Below are positions 60,574-64,000 of a stretch of DNA of 64,000 nucleotides, piece by piece; positions within the stretch are counted from its first letter, which is position 1, and each line of letters opens with the position of its first letter. Below the pieces are notes generated by a model, which searched no databases, was not told the DNA's origin, and saw only the letters and a list, made by a program, of their open reading frames with translations. Location: the NCBI RefSeq assembly GCF_039614715.1, contig NZ_CP154857.1, forward strand, positions 3,100,001 through 3,164,000, given 5' to 3'. The stretch is from Microbacterium sp. AZCO (lineage in GTDB: Bacteria > Actinomycetota > Actinomycetes > Actinomycetales > Microbacteriaceae). Both the position numbers and the translations under genes were made by a program.

Positions 60574-61497
60574 ATGTCCACCACCATCCGCACCTCCGGC
60601 CTCGTCAAGCGGTACGGCCGGATGAACGCCCTCGACGGACTCGATCTCACCGTCGAGCAGGGTCAGGTCCACGGCTTCCTCGGCCCGAACGGCGCGGGGA
60701 AGTCGACGACGATCCGCATCCTCCTCGGACTCGCGAGAGCGACGTCGGGCGAGGCATCCGTCTTCGGTCTGCATCCGTGGAACGACTCCGTCGCGATCCA
60801 CCGCCGCGTGGCGTACATTCCCGGCGATGTCAGCGTCTGGCCCAACCTGTCAGGCGGAGAGGCGATCGACCTGCTGTCGCGTCTGCGCGGGGCCGACCGC
60901 GGCGACGCCGTCTACCGGTCCGAGAAGGAGCGCCTCATGGAGGCGTTCCAGTTCGACCCCCGGAAGAAGGGCCGGACGTACTCCAAGGGCAACCGGCAGA
61001 AGGTGGCGCTGATCGCCGCGTTCGCCGTGCCGGCGGACCTCTACATCCTCGACGAGCCGACGAGCGGATTGGATCCCCTCATGGACGTCATGTTCCGTCG
61101 CGAGGTCGCGCGCGTCAGCGCGGCCGGTGCGACGGTGCTGCTGTCGAGCCACATCCTGTCGGAGGTCGAGCAGCTGTGCGACCGCGTCTCGATCATCCGT
61201 GCGGGCCGCGTCGTCGAGACCGGCACCCTCACCGACATGCGGCACCTCACCCGCACCGAGGTCTCGTACGAGGGAATGGATGCCGCGCCCCTCGCGACGC
61301 TCCCCGATGTGCACGACGCGGTCGTCGACGACGGACGCGTCCGGTTCACCGTCGACAGCGACCGCATCGCCTCCGTGCTCCCCGAGCTCGGCCGCCTGGG
61401 CGTCGCGGGCCTCCGCGTCGCGCCGCCCTCGCTGGAAGAGCTGTTCCTGCGGCACTACGGCGACGACCTCGCCGTGCTGGAGGGGAGCCGGCGATGA
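60574..61497 (+). CDS. ABC exporter ATP-binding protein
   Basis: 307 aa. Walker A is GPNGAGKSTTIR (near 39), the signature region is YSKGNRQKVALIAA (near 137, a variant of LSGGQ), Walker B is LYILDEPTSGLDPL, and SSHILSEVEQLCDR follows. The C-terminal 90 residues are an accessory domain. The signature variant and the large partner permease resemble the tetronasin/polyketide-antibiotic exporter type. The start codon is 7 nt after a TAGCGT box. The stop overlaps the permease start (ATGA). Confidence 0.92.
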   Translation: MSTTIRTSGLVKRYGRMNALDGLDLTVEQGQVHGFLGPNGAGKSTTIRILLGLARATSGEASVFGLHPWNDSVAIHRRVAYIPGDVSVWPNLSGGEAIDLLSRLRGADRGDAVYRSEKERLMEAFQFDPRKKGRTYSKGNRQKVALIAAFAVPADLYILDEPTSGLDPLMDVMFRREVARVSAAGATVLLSSHILSEVEQLCDRVSIIRAGRVVETGTLTDMRHLTRTEVSYEGMDAAPLATLPDVHDAVVDDGRVRFTVDSDRIASVLPELGRLGVAGLRVAPPSLEELFLRHYGDDLAVLEGSRR

Positions 61498-63113
61498 GAA
61501 GGCTCTCGACGCTGCTCGGGCAGCGGCTGCGTCGTGACTGGCTGCAGCTGACGCTGTGGATCGTCGGCACCGTGGCGCTCGCTCTCGCCGGCCTCAACGG
61601 CGCCGCGACCACGTACGGCTCGGAAACCGAGCGCACGGCACTGCTGGCGACGGTCATGGCCAATCCCGTGATCCTGCTGTTCCGCGGTCTTCCCTCGGGG
61701 CCCGACGAGTCCGCCTTCATCGTGTTCCTGCTGATGCCGTTCCTCGTCATGATGGCGGCGTTCATGAGCACATTCCTCGCGGTGCGTCACACGCGGGGCG
61801 ACGAGGAGGCGGGACGACTCGAGCTCATCGCCGCCACGAGCGCCGGTCGCACCGTGCCGACCGTCGCCACGATCGTCCACGGCGTGCTCGCGAACGTCGT
61901 GCTGGGCGCACTCGTGACTGTCGCATTCCTGGCCGGCGGGTCGCAGACGGAGGGATCGCTGCTCGCCGGATTCACCGCGGCGTGCGGCGGCCTGACCTAC
62001 TTCGGGGTCGCCCTGCTGTCGGCGCAGCTCGTGCGCACGTCGCGCGGCGCGAACTCCCTCGCCGTGTGGGTGCTCGTGGTGAGCTTCTTCATCGCGGGCA
62101 TCGGCAACGCGGTCGGAACCCCGAGCGACGACCTGACCCACATGGAGAGCTCCTCGCTCACGTGGTTCTCCCCCTTCGGCTGGGCGGAGAACACGCGCGC
62201 GTTCGACGAGAACCTGTGGTGGCCTGCGCTGCTGTGCCTCGGGGCGTTCGTCGTGCTCGCCGGAGCCGCCCTCGCTCTGCAGACGGTGCGCGACCTCGGC
62301 GCGAGCATCCTCCCCGAGCGCCTCGGACGCTCGAACGCGCGGCCGGCCCTGTCGTCGACCACGGCGCTCGTCACGCGGCTCGCGACGCCGTCCGCGATCG
62401 GCTGGGCAGCGGGCGCCTTCTTCGCCGGCGCGCTGTCAACCTCGCTCGGATCCGTCGTTAACCAGATGGGCTCGGACAATCCGGCCGTCGCCGACATGCT
62501 CAAGGCCCTCTCGGCCGAAGCCGACCTCGAGCAGGCCGTCGTCGTCGTCTTCTTCACGATGGTGGGCCTGCTCGCGGCCTGCGCGGCCGTGCAGACCGTG
62601 GCCCGTGCGCGGCAGGAAGAGGCGCACGGCACGGCAGAGCCCGTGCTCGCCTCCCCGGTCGACCGCGTCCGCTGGCTCGCCGACTTCGTCGTCATCGGGT
62701 TCGTGTCGGTCGTGCTCACGTGCGCCGCGGGCTTCGTCGGCGCCTGGGCGGGCGGGGCGGGCACGGACAACGGCGCCGACCTCACCCGCAGCGCGTTCGT
62801 CGCCGCGGCCGGGCAAGTGGTGGCCGCATCCGTCTTCCTCGTGCTCACCGCGCTCATCTTCACGGTCGCACCGCGGTGGACGATCCCACTCGGCTGGACC
62901 CTCGTCACCGCCGCCATCGTGTTCGGGCTGTTCGGACCGCTGCTCGGCATGCCCGACTGGGTCACCAACCTCTCGCCCTTCTCCGTAGCACCCGTGCCGA
63001 GCGGGGACGAGGTGGACCTCCGCGGGATGTGGTGGCTGCTGGTCGCCGTGGCGGCGGGAGCCGTGGCATCCCTCTCCCTCATGCGCCGGCGCGAACTGGC
63101 CCCGGCGGGATAG
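61494..63113 (+). CDS. ABC exporter permease (polyketide/antibiotic exporter type)
   Basis: 539 aa with about twelve hydrophobic helices in two similar halves (1-270 and 300-539). The halves carry matching cytoplasmic blocks, TRGDEEAGRLELIAATSAGR and RARQEEAHGTAEPVLASPVD, which indicate an internal duplication. This two-halves permease form belongs to the TnrB-like antibiotic exporters. The gene is translationally coupled to the ATPase and followed 8 bp later by a MarR-type regulator. The substrate is unknown; self-made or environmental hydrophobic compounds are likely. Confidence 0.9.
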   Translation: MRRLSTLLGQRLRRDWLQLTLWIVGTVALALAGLNGAATTYGSETERTALLATVMANPVILLFRGLPSGPDESAFIVFLLMPFLVMMAAFMSTFLAVRHTRGDEEAGRLELIAATSAGRTVPTVATIVHGVLANVVLGALVTVAFLAGGSQTEGSLLAGFTAACGGLTYFGVALLSAQLVRTSRGANSLAVWVLVVSFFIAGIGNAVGTPSDDLTHMESSSLTWFSPFGWAENTRAFDENLWWPALLCLGAFVVLAGAALALQTVRDLGASILPERLGRSNARPALSSTTALVTRLATPSAIGWAAGAFFAGALSTSLGSVVNQMGSDNPAVADMLKALSAEADLEQAVVVVFFTMVGLLAACAAVQTVARARQEEAHGTAEPVLASPVDRVRWLADFVVIGFVSVVLTCAAGFVGAWAGGAGTDNGADLTRSAFVAAAGQVVAASVFLVLTALIFTVAPRWTIPLGWTLVTAAIVFGLFGPLLGMPDWVTNLSPFSVAPVPSGDEVDLRGMWWLLVAVAAGAVASLSLMRRRELAPAG

Positions 63114-63121
63114 GAGGCGAC

Positions 63122-63580
63122 GTGGGGACGGAGCATCCCGGAATCGACCCTGCCGAGCAGGCGGCCGCGATGATGACGGCCGCCGGGATGCCGCGCATGC
63201 CCGCGCGCGTCATGATGGCGCTCGTCGCCGCGCCGGCCGACGGGTATACGGCAGCCGATCTGGGTGAGCGTCTCGGGGTGTCGGCGGCCGCGATCTCGGG
63301 AGCGGTCCAGTACCTGCAGCGCGTGCACTTCATCCGGCGCCGCGCCGTGCCGGGCGACCGGCGCGACCGCTACGAGATCGTGCCCGAGGTCTTCTACGAC
63401 TCCATGACGACCAACACGACGCTCTACGAGCGCACGGCCGAGCTCATGGACCGCATCGCGGAGGAGGCGGGCGACGATCACGCCGCACACGACCGCTCGC
63501 GGGAGATGGCCTCGTTCTTCCGATTCCTCGCGAAGCGGATGCCGGAGCTCGTCGCGGAGTGGGTGGACTCACGCGGGTGA
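63122..63580 (+). CDS. MarR/GbsR-type transcriptional regulator
   Basis: 152 aa from a GTG with AGGAGG 4 nt upstream. The winged HTH (about 30-95) has GYTAADLGERLGVSAAAISGAVQY, and the wing RRAVPGDRRDRYEI follows. It is the third gene of the exporter operon and probably represses it through the palindrome on the promoter at 60538-60553, relieved by the exported compound (inference). Confidence 0.88.
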   Translation: MGTEHPGIDPAEQAAAMMTAAGMPRMPARVMMALVAAPADGYTAADLGERLGVSAAAISGAVQYLQRVHFIRRRAVPGDRRDRYEIVPEVFYDSMTTNTTLYERTAELMDRIAEEAGDDHAAHDRSREMASFFRFLAKRMPELVAEWVDSRG

Positions 63581-63603
63581 GCCCGGCCGGTAGCCTTGCC
63601 CGA

Positions 63604-64000
63604 GTGACTTCGGACGATCGCTACATCGTGGCCACCGACGGCGCCTGCAAGGGCAACCCCGGACCGACGGGCTGGGCGTGGGTCGCCGAGGACGGGCACT
63701 GGGCCGCCGGGTCCCTCGTGACGGGCACGAACAACATCGGCGAGCTGCTCGGACTCCTCCGCGCGATCGACGACCACCGCGACGTCGACAACCTCGTGGT
63801 GCAGGCCGACTCCAAGTACGCGATCGACACGTACACGAAGTGGATGGACGGCCACCGCCGCCGGGGCTGGAAGACCTCCACCGGCGCACCGACGAAGAAC
63901 GTCGACCTGCTCGAGCAGCTCATCGAGGCGCGCGACGCCCGCCGGGCCGCCGGCCGTCCCGACGTCGTGCTGGAGCACGTGCGCGGACACTCGGGGCACG
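63604..64000 (+). CDS. rnhA: Ribonuclease HI, truncated by the window end
   Basis: The first 132 codons are present. IVATDGACKGNPGPTGWAWV carries the first catalytic Asp, NIGELLGLLRAI the catalytic Glu, and QADSKYAIDTYTKWMDGHRRRGWKTSTG the second Asp and the basic substrate-binding region. VLEHVRGHSGH ends at the edge. It degrades RNA in RNA-DNA hybrids. The GTG start lies 7 nt after a TAGCCT box (63591-63596), another leaderless arrangement. Confidence 0.93.
   Translation, partial: MTSDDRYIVATDGACKGNPGPTGWAWVAEDGHWAAGSLVTGTNNIGELLGLLRAIDDHRDVDNLVVQADSKYAIDTYTKWMDGHRRRGWKTSTGAPTKNVDLLEQLIEARDARRAAGRPDVVLEHVRGHSGH

Noticed and set aside
1-64000. tRNA, rRNA, insertion sequence or prophage genes
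   Set aside because: I looked for cloverleaf or CCA-ended segments, transposase motifs and phage structural genes and saw none beyond the lone Hcp-like protein.

Overview
The window is a high-GC actinobacterial chromosome segment. Gene content and protein style point to Microbacteriaceae, probably Microbacterium or a near relative (inference). Supporting signs are GTG starts, 4-bp ATGA overlaps, many starts placed 6-8 nt after a TANNNT -10 box (leaderless), a pair of DUF7882-like small proteins, and bacteriophytochrome and LAxTG/LPxTG surface proteins. No rRNA, tRNA, IS element, prophage or CRISPR array was seen. Both edges cut genes: a minus-strand gene at the left end and RNase HI at the right end.

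1-3.9 kb: a membrane-fused sulfite-oxidase-like molybdoenzyme, then ornithine aminotransferase and a dimethylargininase-like enzyme (arginine-derivative catabolism). 4-20 kb: a plant-polysaccharide island. It has two secreted CE1-type esterases, a sugar ABC importer with an intracellular GH51 arabinofuranosidase, two LacI regulators, and a four-gene operon (TIM-barrel isomerase, DhaK-DhaL kinase, RpiB, 3-hydroxyacyl-CoA-dehydrogenase-fold enzyme) that looks like tetrulose/erythrulose catabolism. Seven near-palindromic boxes of type TTTACAACGTCGTAAA sit at the head of all four transcription units and tie them into one regulon. 19.8-21.5 kb: a SipW-like signal peptidase and its TasA-like substrate. 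21.7-26.4 kb: putA with a divergent LysR regulator. 26.5-28.6 kb: a sortase-type surface protein and a membrane coiled-coil protein. 28.9-32.7 kb: a light/c-di-GMP patch (phytochrome-GGDEF, EAL, two paralogous DUF7882-like proteins). 32.8-37.3 kb: small membrane protein, thioesterase, acetyltransferase, and a histidine kinase/response regulator/DUF4097-like operon.

37.3-43.7 kb: electron-transfer flavoprotein FixAB coupled to a b-type cytochrome whose N-terminal 300 residues are built from repeats, a MarR regulator, and enoyl-CoA hydratase plus acyl-CoA dehydrogenase. 43.9-51.8 kb: a secreted choice-of-anchor-I protein and a giant secreted amylase-pullulanase (about 2026 aa) under AAGCGCTT operators. 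51.8-54.1 kb: thiolase, a 4-copy tandem array with a period near 118 bp, and an orphan Hcp-like protein. 54.1-59.1 kb: the methylcitrate (propionate) operon gntR-prpD-prpB-prpC-thioesterase. 59.3-64 kb: an LAxTG surface protein, an ABC exporter with a MarR-type regulator and a matching palindrome on its promoter, and RNase HI.

Beyond the genes, four kinds of sequence structure recur. There are four-copy nested palindromes just after gene ends, whose motif differs at each site. A short dispersed repeat (CCGAGCYTGTCGARGGG type) is read in frame inside several proteins. The heptamer GGATGCC is favoured even at the cost of rare codons. TANNNT leaderless promoters recur across the window. All functional calls come from reading motifs by eye; no database search was run.
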